DNA of 64,000 nt from assembly GCF_001640805.2 (NCBI RefSeq), contig NC_066855.1:4409038-4473037 (forward strand), in the 5' to 3' direction. The DNA is from Lates calcarifer (lineage: Eukaryota; Chordata; Actinopteri; Centropomidae). The notes beneath the pieces are model-generated. The model was not told the origin of the DNA. It searched no databases and saw nothing but the letters and a program-made list of their open reading frames with translations. The position numbers and the translations under genes are program-made. Shown here one piece after another: positions 1-14,890 of the stretch (the first letter of the stretch is position 1; each line of letters begins with the position of its first letter).

Positions 1-2829
1 TTTCCGGCCCACAAACCCTGTGAAAGCGAGTGAGCCACTAACGTGGTGCGGGGAATGGGAGCTTGGCTGCTCAGCAGCTCTGTAAACCCTGTTTGTTCCG
101 CTCTGGAAGGCTTGTGTGGTTTCAGTCTCTGTCGGCCCTGCTCCCACGTCGCCGTGGGGACAGCTGGGTAGCGATGGTCGGCAGGCACCCTGCGAGGCAG
201 AAGCCCTGGTGACGCCTGGCTGCATGAGCACAGCTGGCACTGAAACATCTGGTGAGATTCATCAGCACAGTGCTCATTGTGGGTCTCATTCAGTCTTGTT
301 TGTGTTGTTCATTCAGTCAGTCCATGTGCCGTTCCCATGCTTTTGCTCACTAATGCCATCACACCTGTCTTTATGTTTCCTCTCATTCCTATTGTTTTCC
401 ATTCCTAATCTCCTCTCATCCATCTTTCATGTTCCTCTCTCTAATTTTCTTTGCTATTCTGTTCTGGCTCACAGTTATTATGGCTTTTTTCTCACTTAGT
501 CAGGTGATCACTTTTTCCTAGCTGCTTTTCATTCACTCTCTCTCCTTGTCCTCCTCTATCCCAGGGCCAAACACATTAACTCTATTGGCCACTCTGAAGA
601 CCACTAGAGGGGAAAAGCACAGGAGACACTGAAGAGCAGAACTGGGGAAGGGGAAGGAATGGGAGGAGCTGCTGTGTGGAAATGCGATAAAAAGGAGAGA
701 CCAGGTCGTTTACTGGGAGAGCAATTCAATGAACATGTATGTGCAGTCAGTCCATAGGAGAGAGAGAAAAGGAGTCAGCAAAGAGGTTTATTTAAACACT
801 GAAAGCTGGGGGAGCTGCAGACGGTCCTTGTTTAAACCGCGTCCAGTGAACTGTGTTCAACTCCCTTATGTAATGTAGAAAAACAGACACGTGGCTTCCA
901 AAAACAGGGGAATGATTGTTTTTGAGAAAAATGTCTCAGAGGGGGCCTTGGCTAAACAAGAACAGCACCTGTCCTGTTGGATTCCACAGCTTGCACATGA
1001 ATCTGAACATGCAGGCCAAAATGACTGGAGGCTTCATCACTGCCTTACAAGCATACACATGAATATCACAGACTTTTTGCTTTGAAATGTGTTAATCCAA
1101 AACTGGGGACAGATCAGAGAACTGTCTTTCATTGCAGAGCGTCTTCCAACTCCTAATCTTTGATGTTGCATCAGCGTACAACACCTCTGAGAATACAAAG
1201 ATTCGGAAAGTATACAATGTGCCATTAGGAATTTTCTAGGGGTTCAGGCTTAAAATGCTGTCAATTTGAAGATTGGACTAGATACAGGCCATAATTCAAC
1301 ATCAAGTAAAACAAAGCACAACAGTAAAAACCTCTGCTGGACAAACTCAGTGGACTTTTGTTTTAGGTACTGCTATGTATCATCCTACCTTGATGACTTT
1401 AGTGAATCCAGTGAATCCACACAGACTGAAGTTATTTGTGTTGGTAATCCATTGCCAATTCTCCTCTCCAATGAATCATTTTCACTGGAATGAGAATGTA
1501 AGAGCTACTCTGGTATTATTTTAGATCAATATATAACAGGGGAAGGGAATTAAGTGTTTCATCTCTGTGCCCCAGTAGCTGAAGCAGAAGTAGACTCTTG
1601 AATTCACCTACCTGTTCTAATATTTTATGAACTATATTCACTTTTGGTTCAGAAAGCAACCTGTAAACAATGCTTTCAACTCTGAGTTTTTTCTGACAAA
1701 GAGAATAATACAGTGGGCACAACCTAGAATACAACAGCTCTTGACTGGTGGCTGGTAGTACTTAGTCTATAATAATAGATAGTTCCAATAAATTTACATG
1801 TCAGTATAAAATGGCAGAAGTTGCCCAGTGCCAATATGGTGGAAATTGCTTTACTCAGCCTCTCGTGGACTCTAAGTCTATAAAACCTGCATTGAGAATC
1901 CATTTCACCCCGATACAAAAAGCTGCCAAGAACTAAAGTAATTTCATTACAGTGCACCTCAGTAGATATATGATGTTTTACAGACTTATAAATGCTTTTC
2001 AGACTAAAAACTGAACTTTTACACGAGGAGTTCACTGTTTCATAGTGTCTGCAGAGGCAGGAGAAAAATAAAGAGGTCTTCTGATGGTTGTTGAAATCAT
2101 GACCACAGTGCTACACCAGCTTAGATTAGAAATGACACTGACTTGAGTATAATCAAAACCAATGTGGCCATGTGTACACACAGTGTAATCAAGACACAAA
2201 CACACACACACCTATTTCTAACCAGTCACCAGGCCCAACCCCTGCCTGAAATCAAATCATCTGGTTGGAAACCTTAATTACATTGCAGAACACCAATGTT
2301 CCAGCTGCTCCAAGCGACAGTGCAGTCTGTCCTGGCAGCGCTCATATGAGTAGCACAAGTGTATATTGCTACAGAGGCCAGTTGGGCACCTGTCTCATCA
2401 TTTAAACTAGTGTAGACATACAGTAACAGAAGTGCTGCTCTTGTTTGGTGGCTGATGTCTGATGCAGGGCTTTGGGGAGAAGAGCTAGGAGGTGTAGCTG
2501 GTTTTGCTACCTGGCCAATTGTCGCACCTTGTCAAATACTCACAAAACAGCTTTTTTCATTGCCTCTAAACATATGCCACTTGTTTTCTCTTCAAATTTC
2601 CAAGTGTTATGATAAAGTTGGAAAGAGGTCAAACCACCAATGCCTAAAGTTAACATGGCCAACAGCCATGAAACTAAAGTGAACAAACAACTAAATTCAA
2701 AAAGTAAATACAGGAGACAGACAACCTCAAAATGAAAGGGCTCTTCAGTGCTTGTTATTCTTTTTGTCTGTTCTGTATAGTTCTATGTATATACAGGCAG
2801 AGGTGAGTATATTTCAAAAGCCAACCAAC
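1..2829 (-). other. trrap intron, partial; no gene seen
   Basis: Intron following exon 2830-3091, continuing beyond the left edge. I looked for the next TRRAP exon (toward the pseudokinase) and for other genes and found neither. A short CA run lies at 2198-2212. Open frames here are short and unlike known proteins. Confidence 0.75.
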
Positions 2830-3091
2830 CTGTTGTGAACTGCCCCTTCATCTTCTGGAAAACAGGATCCTGGGCTGTGGCTTGAGCCCGACGGGCTAGT
2901 GACTCGGAGGCAGCGCTGGAGAACATGGTGGAAACATTGGAGACGTTCTCCAAGCCGACACCAAAGGTGCTAACCAGCTTCTTGACAAAGTTGAGTGTGT
3001 GTGGAGTGATCTTGGCGTCAGACACTGCCCCGCTCTTTTCAAAGGCCACTGAGTAGCATTTAGCCAGGCCCTGTTGGAGCTGTCTCAAGAC
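2830..3091 (-). CDS. trrap: trrap exon (most 3' in window), W3090-3176
   Basis: Codes [60 protein letters not shown] and [20 protein letters not shown], then TT. It leaves one base of the next codon; the donor is the unusual gttggt. The pseudokinase exons must lie beyond the left edge. Confidence 0.96.
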
Positions 3092-4817
3092 CTGCAGAGA
3101 GAAAGAGAGAGATAGTTATATTAATATTAATAAGAGTTGTCCCAACGTTATTCTCCAACCTGAATCAGTTCTGATCTCTGTCAGATAGGCGTAGTTTAAA
3201 ACTCAAAGACCTCGACTAACACACATCTAAACAGCCAAATACACATGCACGTTTTTTTGGGAGCAAAGGTGTAGCTGTGTGATGTCATACAGCAACCAAA
3301 GCAAGAGAGAAGGGCGAGGTGATGATGGTGTAGCATGCCTGTGTCCCCTGCTTGCCCAGTGGAACGAAGCATAGAGCCTGCAGCTGCTGCTGTGTGCCCC
3401 AAACCATCACAGATAATCACACAGGCACACACACACACCAACAAACTTCAGGCCCTAAATCCCTTGCCCCATCCTACACGCTCACCGCACCCATCCATCA
3501 CCTGTCTCAGTCTGCTCTCCTCCTGCTGCCTCTCCTTCTCCCAGACTTCCCCTCCACCCACCTACACACCAGTTACCTTGCCTGGATGCCACCTAGCTTG
3601 GCTAAAACAATTTGCAGCTGCACCAAGTTTGGTGTCGGGCCTCCCTCCTGCACTGAACAGCTAATTTAAGTGGACATGCTTCAACAAAAGGGATTTGAGA
3701 AAATACCAGCCAAGACATAATGTATCTGAAATGTACATGCATCTATTTGCTATTCTTTTTTGAATATAATCTGTCATTAATATGGTAGCCAGGTCTCTCA
3801 GCTCTGGCCTGTTTATGGCAGCACATTATTTAAGTCAGGGAAGGAAGACGACCTTTTAACAGACAAGTAGGGTTAACACCTTAGACTAAACAGATGTGTC
3901 GGACCACCAGAGAGACAGGATCTGCCAAACTGTGGTCATCTGGTTGACCAGGTGGTATGATACACATATACAAGATGTGCACACCAACTTGTTTTCACAC
4001 ATATGCACAGCTGCACGACAGTTCTCACAACCAGCTGTAATATTTTCTCACCATCTAATCTGCTAAAAACACACGCAGCGCCAAAGTCAGACATGCACGC
4101 AACCAGCGCCTTTGTTCTCCTCACCTCTTCATGCCAGTTCTCCCTGAACCACACCATCTGGTCCACAATGCCCTCCAGGGAGGAGAGCAGGGTCGGGTGT
4201 ATCTCCCGCTGCATGTGCATGATTCGGCTGCAGCGCCACATCGGGGCGGTGGCCCGGATGGGACCTGGGTCGGAGGCCCCAGAGTGAGGCTGGGCCCCCA
4301 CTGAACTGGGCTGCTGCTGTCCAGATGAATCTGGGGAAGGAGAGTGGACAGGAGGAGGAAAGGGTAAAAAAAAAAGGCAATCAGGATTTGAAAAGCAAGC
4401 AAAACGAAGTACAGTTACAATGCATAAAGTTATATTGTCCAGGGCATATTCCATATGCTATAAACTATGCTTTATGTACTTTTAAATGTAATAACTCAGC
4501 GTGGTAACAGCAGAAAAGAGCCTTTAATGTTCAGAGTGTGGAAAGGCGGAAACACACTACAGCCAGCCATGTTTACTTACCACTTTTGTAGCGCTCCCTC
4601 TGCTCGATCTTGAGCGTCAGGTAAAGGGTGCGGATGGGGAAGTAGACAGCCTGGGGGTACACTCGTCCCACCTAGCAGATAAAAGAGGGTCACAGATTAC
4701 ATTTCAAAGACACCCCCTCAGGACCGCAAAGGAGAGGGAGAGGAGGCAGACACAGGTGGGGAAGGAGGAGATGGAGAGAGAGTGAGAGGGACAGGGAGGC
4801 ACTGTTTGTGTATGTGT

Positions 4818-4859
<42 letters not shown>

Positions 4860-4875
4860 GAGAGAGAGAGAGGAG

Positions 4876-4934
<59 letters not shown>

Positions 4935-7900
4935 ATACTGATACAGCCAGAGACCTCTGCTATAACAGAGGGAGTGTTTGAAGCTTTGAGTCAGGGGAGT
5001 TATGGAAGTTAAAAACACGTCATGGCTGAATTACAAAACTGAATGTGACTGATGATGAAATTGCCCTCAAGACTTTCAAGAAAAGTCACTGACAACATTG
5101 GGAGGCTTAATGCTTGAAGTCAGGACATAAGAGGTTTCAAGTTTTAAACACATAGCAAATTCACCTCAAACTTAGTGGAGTAGGATTCCTTTGATAAGTA
5201 ATGCAGCAGATGAATTCAGTGTATACCTTTGGTGTATAATTCATAAATCTGTCTCAGGTCACAGCTCGGTGTGAAGGTAGGATTAGTTAGCTATATAGAC
5301 TGTCGTTCAGCATCCAAGATACATCCACTTCTGAAATCAAAACTCTGAATTCTGTTGAATGTTAGCTACTAAACCAAGAAATGAGCCAACCTTTCAAAAG
5401 AATGTTAGCAAGCTACCTTACCAGCATACTTGGTAGATATTTTTATTTCTTTCTTCTGTTTATTATAGTATGACTAAGAGGGCTATTTAAAGTTGCACTG
5501 AGCACTAAACATAGTTGGTGTAAACAAACACAACACTTTAAGCAGAGGTGAATTCACCTACTGTAGGTTTCCTTCATTCATCATCCATTCATGTGGTCCA
5601 GCAAGCTCACATGGCAATACAGAAAGCATGTGTCTAAATACACACTGATTCAGTAAAAGCCTCTGAACAAATTCTCAAATGCCCCCCCACCAGTAGCCGC
5701 AGTCTCAATTCCACACTTGTCACCAAATGACATTCTAATACATAAGAGGGCGACCGCTGTGACACATCACACACAGAAATTGTAAAGGAATCACCCTTCG
5801 AGTGAGAGAGGCAAACTCAACACGACGCTGATATATTTGTGTGTTTGACATTTGGCTATCACTGTGGCTGCACAAAGTGAGTGCCTGAAGGAGGAACATG
5901 AGGTGTGACAAAAGCTCCCTAAAATCCTACAGAGGTTTTTAAAAAAATTGTAAGCAGAGGTAAAATAACCTCTGCCCACAGATTTTCTTTTCTAACATTT
6001 TCGAGGAAGGTGAACCTGCAGGAAAGGTCTTTAGGAGGTTTGTTTATAACATGTGGTATTGTCTGACCACTTACATTCCTCCTTGTCGTACTGAACTCTG
6101 TTGTAGCGATGCAGAATGTTATTAAAACATATGGAAATGATGACTAAAAGTACAAAAACAATAACCAGGTTGTAAAACACACTAAAGCAGATTTTTTCCT
6201 TGAAATTATAGGTGGAATAGATCTGCGAGCCTGGCTTTAGGCCCACTCATTGGTAGAAGACCAAACCACAAAGTTCTCTCAGATCTCAGAGCACAATTTC
6301 ATAGGGTGCAATTACATAGCTACTTGATCCCTTCTAGACTCTCTATATGCCTGCAAGGCAGAAAGGGATACCTCCACATTTCAACAACAAACTGAGCTCA
6401 ATATGACTAAAGGTGGGCTGAGGATGGATGGTGGTGGTGGCAGATACAGGAGAGAGATAAAGACGGAAAGAGAAGAAGCTTTTTTTCACACTTCAGCCTA
6501 AGGCTAAATGGATTTTGGAACCTCTACGCTTTCCCTGACTCGATCGACATTCCTCTGACACCTAGCCCAGGTCTTCAGAGATTCTCAAAACTGCACCAAT
6601 CAAGATTATACGAAAACCAGCTCAGCTTTAAAGTTACCAAAGGTGAGAACAGGTGAGCCAATGAGTAGCTAAAACATGCAGTAGTTCTGCTTAGACTGTG
6701 TGGACTAATAAAAAGAGCTATTCCAGATCTTGGCAGGTCTCAAATTCTTCAAGAGACTCAGCTCCCTAAATGCATGTAACTCACAACTCTACATGGTCAG
6801 TCAGTTAGAGGTAGTGTGCTGTGAATGCAGCACTGAGGCAGGGGAGACCGATAGGATTAACTTAGCGGTGAAAGAGGCTGCTGCTGGTGGAAGGTCTAAG
6901 CCTGCGCAGCCTGGAGACGATACAAAAAGGAAAGAAGAGAAAAATATTATGAAATTGAACTACATGTAGGAAAATACTTTCCACTTCCTTGATGGTGAGC
7001 TGTTATAGTTATGGAAACACCTTTAGTCACCACCAAAATGCTTTAACTGCTCTTTAGTGGCTAAAGAAAAGCCATCTGTACAATGGTTTGAGTACAAAAA
7101 GCCACTGCTCAAATAAATGAGTGCCTTTCTCCAGCAAATCCACTACTGTACACCCTGTACATACACAGTATTCTGCAGCTGTTTACACACTGCTTTTCCT
7201 TAATATCTCATATTGTATATACAGTGAATTTTCTGCAAGACATTTAGATTTAAAAAGAAAAATACACCGCTGAGACGAGAAGTGAAGGACTGGACTCAGG
7301 AGTAACGGGAAAAGGGAGTTCTAAGTGGCAGCTAACAGCAGCATTAAAGATGAAAGAGGAAGGATGGCAGAGAGGAAGAGGAGGAACCAGAGATCAGCAC
7401 GCTAATGGGAAGATAAGAAATGTCATATTTTGGCGAAGCTGAGGTGGGCTGAGGGGAAGAGGGCGAGTGGTAGACAAGGAGGCAGCAGCGAGGGAGGGTG
7501 GGAGTGCGTGTGGGGAGGGGTGTTGAGATTCTCTGTTAACTTCTGATTCATCTTCCCGCCTGCCCCCAGGCGCTCTTCTCCTCACCTTCATCAATATTTC
7601 AACATACGTTTTTTAAACATCCCGCCGCCGCAGAGAAACTCTAAATAATTCAGGCAAACGGCAGAGATAAAACCTGCCATGCATTAAAATGTGGTTTTAT
7701 CTTTACATAAAGAAAAGAGCACCAACCTTCTACCCTTCAGTCATTACAGGTGACAAGGCCGACCAAAGGAAGGACTGGATCTCCACAGTTGTAAAATCTC
7801 TACAGTCACCCACTGACATCCATTTATATACATATAAAAGGCAGGTACTAGATTAAGTGATTCAACTGAAACTAAGAGGCCACAACTTTGAACCTTGTAA

Positions 7901-10900
7901 CAACCAGATGTCCTGCTCAAGTATCCTTTAGTTAAACAAAAGGATTAATGTGATGTATAAAAAGATCGAAAGATAAAAACATAAATGCAAATTATTCAGC
8001 ATATTTCTGCTGCTGTGTTCATTTATTTAACAGCTAACTTATGTAAAGCCAGCTTGTTAATAGGCTTAAGAACAAACCATCAGTGAGATATTAGCTCTTT
8101 ATCTGCATGCTAAAAAGTAGAAAGGATTCCCAAAGTAATCATCACTTCATCACACACTTGGTCTGACTTTTCATGATACTACTACATCTATCTCTTAAAT
8201 TACCCACTTGTATTTTACAACCCTGTCTCTTCCCTCTCTTCTCTTTATCCTCCTCCACACTTTCTCTCATATCCTCTATACAATATTCCTGCTCTGCTGA
8301 GAGGATGGTTGTTTGTTATAGCAGACTACTCTTTGAAGATCACCCTCTTCAAATTGTGCGGAAATAATACTCCATTAAGCAAAGCAAATTAGTCCTCAGT
8401 TTAATTACTAGCTCTGTTCCCGCAGTGCGGATGCGTACGATATTAACTTTATAATAATTTCTTGAACAAATAATTTAAAAACCAATTCACCAGGGACTGG
8501 TGAAAGTCGATAAATTGCTGTAAGAGGGACAGTGAAAGAGTATGAATGCTTAATTTGGTAAATAGAAAGCAGGAGAGGCCACTTTGGCGTGAATGCAGTT
8601 AATTTATCTTGATTAGAAAGACGTGCATGAGCACTAATGCTAACACAGCAGCCAGATGTGCTGCCCCAAATGGATGAAAGAAGCCAAGGAAAAAAAAATG
8701 GATGATTGATGGGTGGAGCAGACATCCAGACATGAAACTGAAGAGGACAAAATGCAAAAAAGCAACAGGGAGGGCGGAAATGATTTTCAAACACATTCTA
8801 AATGCTAAGATTATCTGACAAAGATGTTTTCAGTGATAAAAAGTTGATGACAGAAACCAAGAGGATTTTTGTTTGTTTGTAAAGGCCTCACCTGGCTGAT
8901 TAGGTTGAGCAGAGGTTTTCCTTCTGAACCAACCAGGCAGGTCAGGAGCTGCGGTATCCATGCCAGCCACTGGATGGGAGGGACTCCAATGCAGTACTTG
9001 TCCACAGCATCTGCCAGGGTGTTCTTGTCATCAAAGCTGAGCAGCCACAACACCTACGAATGAAAAAAAAACATTAAAAAAATGTGAAAAGGGAGGGAGA
9101 AAGGTGAAGTCAGGACAAAGCAATTAAAAAAAGGATGAATGGAAAAAAAACAAATTAAATGCAACAGTGTTCTGTCATGGTAGAGTATTCCATAAATTTC
9201 ACAATAAAGTAAGTAGTGAAAGACACCAAGCAGCAAGAGGTAAGGTCTTTTTCACTGATCAGACCATTGCTGCTACCCGGGCTCTGTTCACAAAGGGGGT
9301 GGGGGGGTGGGGGGGCATAGAGAAAAGAATCCGAAAGTACGTCTTGAAAAATCCTCGCTATGATCAAAGCTGAGCCGGTGTGGAGGTGATCTCCCTTCCC
9401 CCTTCCCCTGGTGTGCTAGTGTGTGTATCTACATTATGATGAAGACATTAACCCCACTCAACCCTCTCCCCCCAGGCTCTCCTCAGCAAGCCAACCCGGG
9501 TACACAGATTGTGTATAATTACTGATAATGACTGGTCATCTCTCTTCATCCATCAGGACACGGCACTGCCAAACCAGCTTGGCAGCACAATACCAGAGAG
9601 GGTCACCAGAAAAACATCTAATTGGAATGTGAAGCTTCTATAAGCCATTATTAGAGCAGATAATGATAGTAATGCCTGATGGTAACACTGGACGTGGCAG
9701 GACCATATTTATTATTTATCCAGCCTGACACACAGAGGTACTGTAACTGGTAGATTTTGTTCTCTGGATGAGTTTCTCTAATCTGACTCTCCTGTGGCTC
9801 TTTGAAAGCAGAGACCCAGCAGGCAGTTAAGTTAAATTTTCACAATTTCTCAGCCCCCTCCAGTTCATTAATAATAGAAAAAAAAGATCCAGTGTTTTTA
9901 ATGAAGCAAAAAACCTACCAAGAAGAATTTACCTGAATTTGCCACCATTTTCTTACATTTTTTGCTGTGATCATCTGATTTGATGTGGTACTGACCTTCA
10001 GTGCTAATCTCCGGAGGGACTGTACTGAATGAACTGGTGCGTGTCTGTGTAAGACAGCAGGATGCTTGTTAGCAAGGAGTCTACCCTTTTACCTCCCACA
10101 CAGGTCTTACTCAGCTGGTAAGTATGGTAGTATTGGTCCAACTGTTTGCCATTAGTCTGTTAAGTCTGTTAACCCCTGCGCCAGAAGATGGCCTTCACTC
10201 CACCATCGATCTGCTGTGGGAACCCATCCAAACTGTATACCCCTAGACTGTAATCGATCAAATTACTACTCTCTGCTTGTAGCTGTGGCAGTCTGATAGG
10301 GGAGGGGAAAAAAGAATGTCTTTCTTCTCATCAGCACCAATAATATACAGGCTGGACAGGGTCAGGAAACTAGGGAATTAACTGTGACTCTATTTGTAAA
10401 AAGCCTATTGAGGCTACTGATTTTATAGAAACCGAAGTTAGGAGCAGAAGTGGTTGCTGACATGCTATTTTTAGAGAAAGAGAAAAAACACTTTTACTCA
10501 TAAATCCTCAACAAGTGAAAACAAAACATACACAACAGTGATTCACATCTTGCCTACTACATTTTAACATGGATAATCAAAACAAAAGGCCTCCTTCCCA
10601 GTTCCCATTTCACCTTTGCCAGGTATTTGCGGGACTTGCTCTCGTTTTGGTGGCGGCAGGCGTGGAGGTAGCAGGTGATGGCAGAGACTCCCAAATGGAG
10701 CTGGCGGTCCTTGACAAAGATGTTCTCCAAATAGTCACCCCACATGGCCCAGGCCTTCACTAGGACATCATGCATCTGTACAGCTGCTGAAAAGGCCTTG
10801 TTGGCCTCCTCTGACCTGGAACAAGGAAGGAGGGAAGGTGGAGAGTGTTAAAGAGTGATGGACAGACATGAGGGTAAAAGTGTCAGGGGCAAGTGAGCAA

Positions 10901-13900
10901 AGGGAGGGTGAAGGAGAAGGAACTGAATGAAAGGGAATTCAGAGGGGAAAAAAAGAGATACAGAATAGGGAGGGACGCTGACGAGAGGGGGGAGGGTTGG
11001 ATGAGTCAAAGAGATGGATGCAATACTTATGTGAAGACTGGAGAGTCGGGCTGAAGGAGCGAAATAAAGGGAGAAAGATGGAGTGTGCAAGAAACAGATT
11101 ATGATGATCATATTCTGAATTATGTACTACACATCAATACACACCATATTTCATTTGCTGTAATCTTCAAGGCCTTTCCCCATGGCATTACAGAGTAAGC
11201 ATTTAACCCAGCATGAATTAATGTCGAGGGTTCAGCCGTTTCGCTACACTATAATATGACTTGAACCCAACCCTATCATACTGTGCAGATCAATCCATTT
11301 AATACTGGGTGACATATGAGCTTTACATCTTCCTATTTAATCAGAAATGACAGAACCTCAGCAAGGTAAAAACCTCAGAGTAATGGCTATATTTATCTGT
11401 ATACAAATACACTGACCGTGAAGAGCACTGCCACCGCTTAGAGAAATCTGCAGGCTGATAAACCTGAGAATCCTTGGGATTCTTTATCCTGCCACTGCAA
11501 TCTAGCAGTCACACTTTAAGTATTCGATATGGACACTGTTAAAAAGCAGGCAAAGAAATAGACAGGTGAAGTCTGGCAGGAGACCCAGGTTTTGACTGCG
11601 CCATTTATGCTGACAGTGAAATATATTCTGAATCATCAGCTGTTTTCACCACGCCAAGCGGTTTCTAACCACTGGTTGGCACGCGTTCTGAATAATTTTT
11701 ACACACCTTTCAGCCCTTGATTAATAAATAAGATGCAAAGGCACCTCGAGACGCACTACCTTGCAGTCAAAACAAGGAGACAGGCCTGTCAATGAAAAAG
11801 CCTTACTGAGCTACAGTTGGTAAATGGACCTCCATTTTAGTGGAGTGCTTCCAAAACTACTCTCCCACTTACTTCCAGTGAAATGTCTCCCAAACCAATC
11901 AATTAAAATGTGTTATTATAAAAGGCATTTTGGCATGTGATTAAGAAATGGGAGCTTGATTGCTATGGGAGTAAGAGCCGAAGACCCTCCAGTAATACTT
12001 AATGGGGTTGCCTCAGTCACTTTGCCAGTGTTAAAGTACATTAACAGTTTCCACTACCCGGCTCAACAGGAGCACAGGCACCCAACAGACTGTCAAATCT
12101 CTGACACCCGTTTAATTGAATGATCCCAAAATCCTTAGCACATGTGGCTGCACATGCACACACACACACATGCAAAGACTCTTTCAACCCCTAACCCCCA
12201 CTCTGCTGTTAATTCTCCCCCGGTGTAGGGGAAAGTTAATGATTGCAATAAACCCTGCTGAGGTGGAGGCAAGTTCTGCTGATCCCATAGATTCCTGCAA
12301 ATTGCCTCAAGTTAATTATTGAGCTGCATATACATTTAATAAGCCTTCCTCAATTTGTCTTTCACCCCTCAGGACACCATGTCACGTCAAAGATGACGGG
12401 TGAAAAGGGGGGTGCTGAAGGGGAAGGGGTGTTAAAGAGCGCAGCAGTGGGGAAGGCATAGCCCAGTAAAGCACAGAAACAGCAGTCGTATGCTCTGCAG
12501 GCAACCCCTGCAGCCAAAAACACACTGCTGACACTGTCACAAGCTGATGACACAGATGTACGTGAACATCTAAGCCACGTCATGGGGGTTACCTAGTAAC
12601 ATAATCTCAGAGATGCGTCAGCTTGAGGCGAGAAGTGCTTATTAAATATGACTGCCATGCCCTGACAGGAGAAAACACCCACGCAGAGTTGAGGGACCAC
12701 TGACACAGTTTGAGGATATTGAACAAAGGTTATGACACTGACAGGGATGACAGGAATGACAAGGAATGGATTTAGATTGTCAAAAATATAAGAAGGTTAA
12801 AGAAGCAAATCTAAAGTTGGTTCAAAGTGATAATGCTTGTGTAAAAGTGGAAAGGTAGTCAAAGACAACACAGCTGGGGCACTGGTGGACATACTTGTTA
12901 ATTTGAGCCAGGAACATGCCCTTTAGAGCATAGAACTCAGCCGTCATCTCCTTGGTGAAGTATTTCAGATTGGTCGACTCTATCACCTCCAAACCCTGAC
13001 AGACAGAGCAAAGAACAGCAGATGTTTAACTTCAAACTGTAAAAGGAACTTTTGACACTAGAGAGAGGAATTGTAGAGAAGATACCACAGCATTTTGTTT
13101 TAGACAGTGCCATAATCACAGGTGAAAAACAAACAAACTGCTCAGTGTTCATTAAGAAGTAAGAAAAGAGGTGTTAAGGGAGCTAAACTTCCATTATGGT
13201 GAGCCTCTGATTAGGTGTCCCCTATGTACTGCTGTGACAAACGATGTGTAGCAAGAGAGAGAGACAGAGAGCACCAGAGGATATGAGATAGAACAGAGAA
13301 AGAGAGAGAAAGAAAAAGATAGAGGGAGAGGGAGAGGGGGAGAGAGAGAGAGAGAGAAAGAGGAGTGTCTACTGGCACTTTTAATGACTTGTGGTGTGCT
13401 GGACTACTTCTATTAATCAGAGTACTCCATGGGCTTAAGAGCAAGCTCCCGAGTTACACTCTCTTATAAGTCTCCCTGCTATAACTTGTCACCTAGAGCC
13501 ACCCCAAACACTTCTTGCTCTTACTACTTTTCCCACTCAAAGTACCGCTAACTATGCTTCCAGCTACTGCTAACAGAAATCAACCCAAGTGCTTAAATCA
13601 CACTAAATGCATCAAATGTGTTGATGCTCGGTAGAGACTGGCTTATTTCATATTGGAGCATCCATTACCATGGTCCAAATCTCTTGCAGCTGTGCTACAT
13701 TACGGTGCAGGTGTTGCACGCGTACAATATATTTATCATGTTTTCATCACACATAATTAGATTGTACAAGCAAAATGATTTTTGCTCTTTCTAAAAGAGT
13801 GACTTTTCCAATACAATATTTCATGTTATTTAGAAGCTGCAGTAGAAAAAAATATGTCATTTGCTAATAAAACCAAGACTTAACATATTGATATTTGTAA

Positions 13901-14852
13901 CATACTATTAATTAAAGGGCAAGTTCTCGATAATAATCCTGTGGCTCATATATATAGAGATTAAGCACAAGTTTATGCATTCATATGAATCTATATTTAG
14001 TGCACAGGTTAAATAATCAAATAAATAAATAAATAAGCAACAGATTTGCTAATTTAAAATACAGTAACAGAGAGACGGTCACATGCCATCTTACCTGCAT
14101 GCATTCATTCTTGCCCATGACACCAGCCAGCTGCAAATAACATTTGACCTGCTGTCTGATCTTCTGGAAGCAGTCAACAATGGGCACTGTAGGGATGGTG
14201 TGGATACGACTCAAAATGTCCAGAGCCACATTCACCAAACCCTAGAGAAACAACAATATGATGTTGAACTTGATGTTGTTTATTGATTCATTCTTATTTC
14301 AAATGTATTTGATAAAAGTTGAATGAACCATTACCTGTTTGCGTGCTATCTTGCCATACTGAATAATAGCAGAAGCCGAGGCATGGACTCCTAGCATGGC
14401 ATTGTTGTTGTTGGGATCATGCTGTGTGTTTGTCTCATATGCTGTCACTATGGCTGCAGATAGAAACAATACAGTCATGAACATGGTGAAATGAGAGCAG
14501 CATAGAGCAGTATATGAACACTGGGGATCTTCTAGCACTCTGAAAGCTCTGCTGTCATAACACAGAGGTGGGCAGTGGGGACACTAAATGTACTGAACAG
14601 TAAATGGGCCATGGCGATGAATTTCATCAAGAAAATTTCATTTCACTTCAACATAAGTTTGAAGGCTGTCATGTATAAATGAAGTGGATTTTATTGGCAT
14701 GGTGCTGCAGAACTGGCGCTATTATTATTTCAGCTCCTCACAGTGCGAGTTGGAGCTCAAGTTGCTTGAGACATCACATTTTGCAGTGGCTGACTCTCTG
14801 AATGGTTTCAAAGTCACCGCAGGAGAGAGCTAACCACTGAGCAAGGTAAATA

Positions 14853-14890
<38 letters not shown>

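Noticed and set aside
116..499. 127-codon plus-strand open frame near the left edge
   Set aside because: Composition is hydrophobic low-complexity from T-rich intron; no splice context, homology or conserved motif was recognised.
3335..3669. Two overlapping plus-strand Pro/Ser/Thr-rich frames
   Set aside because: They lie in intronic C/A-rich sequence in two frames at once, with no recognisable protein.
4704..5018. Open frames on both strands coding Ser/Leu or Arg/Glu runs
   Set aside because: They are direct translations of the GA microsatellite and have no conserved sequence.
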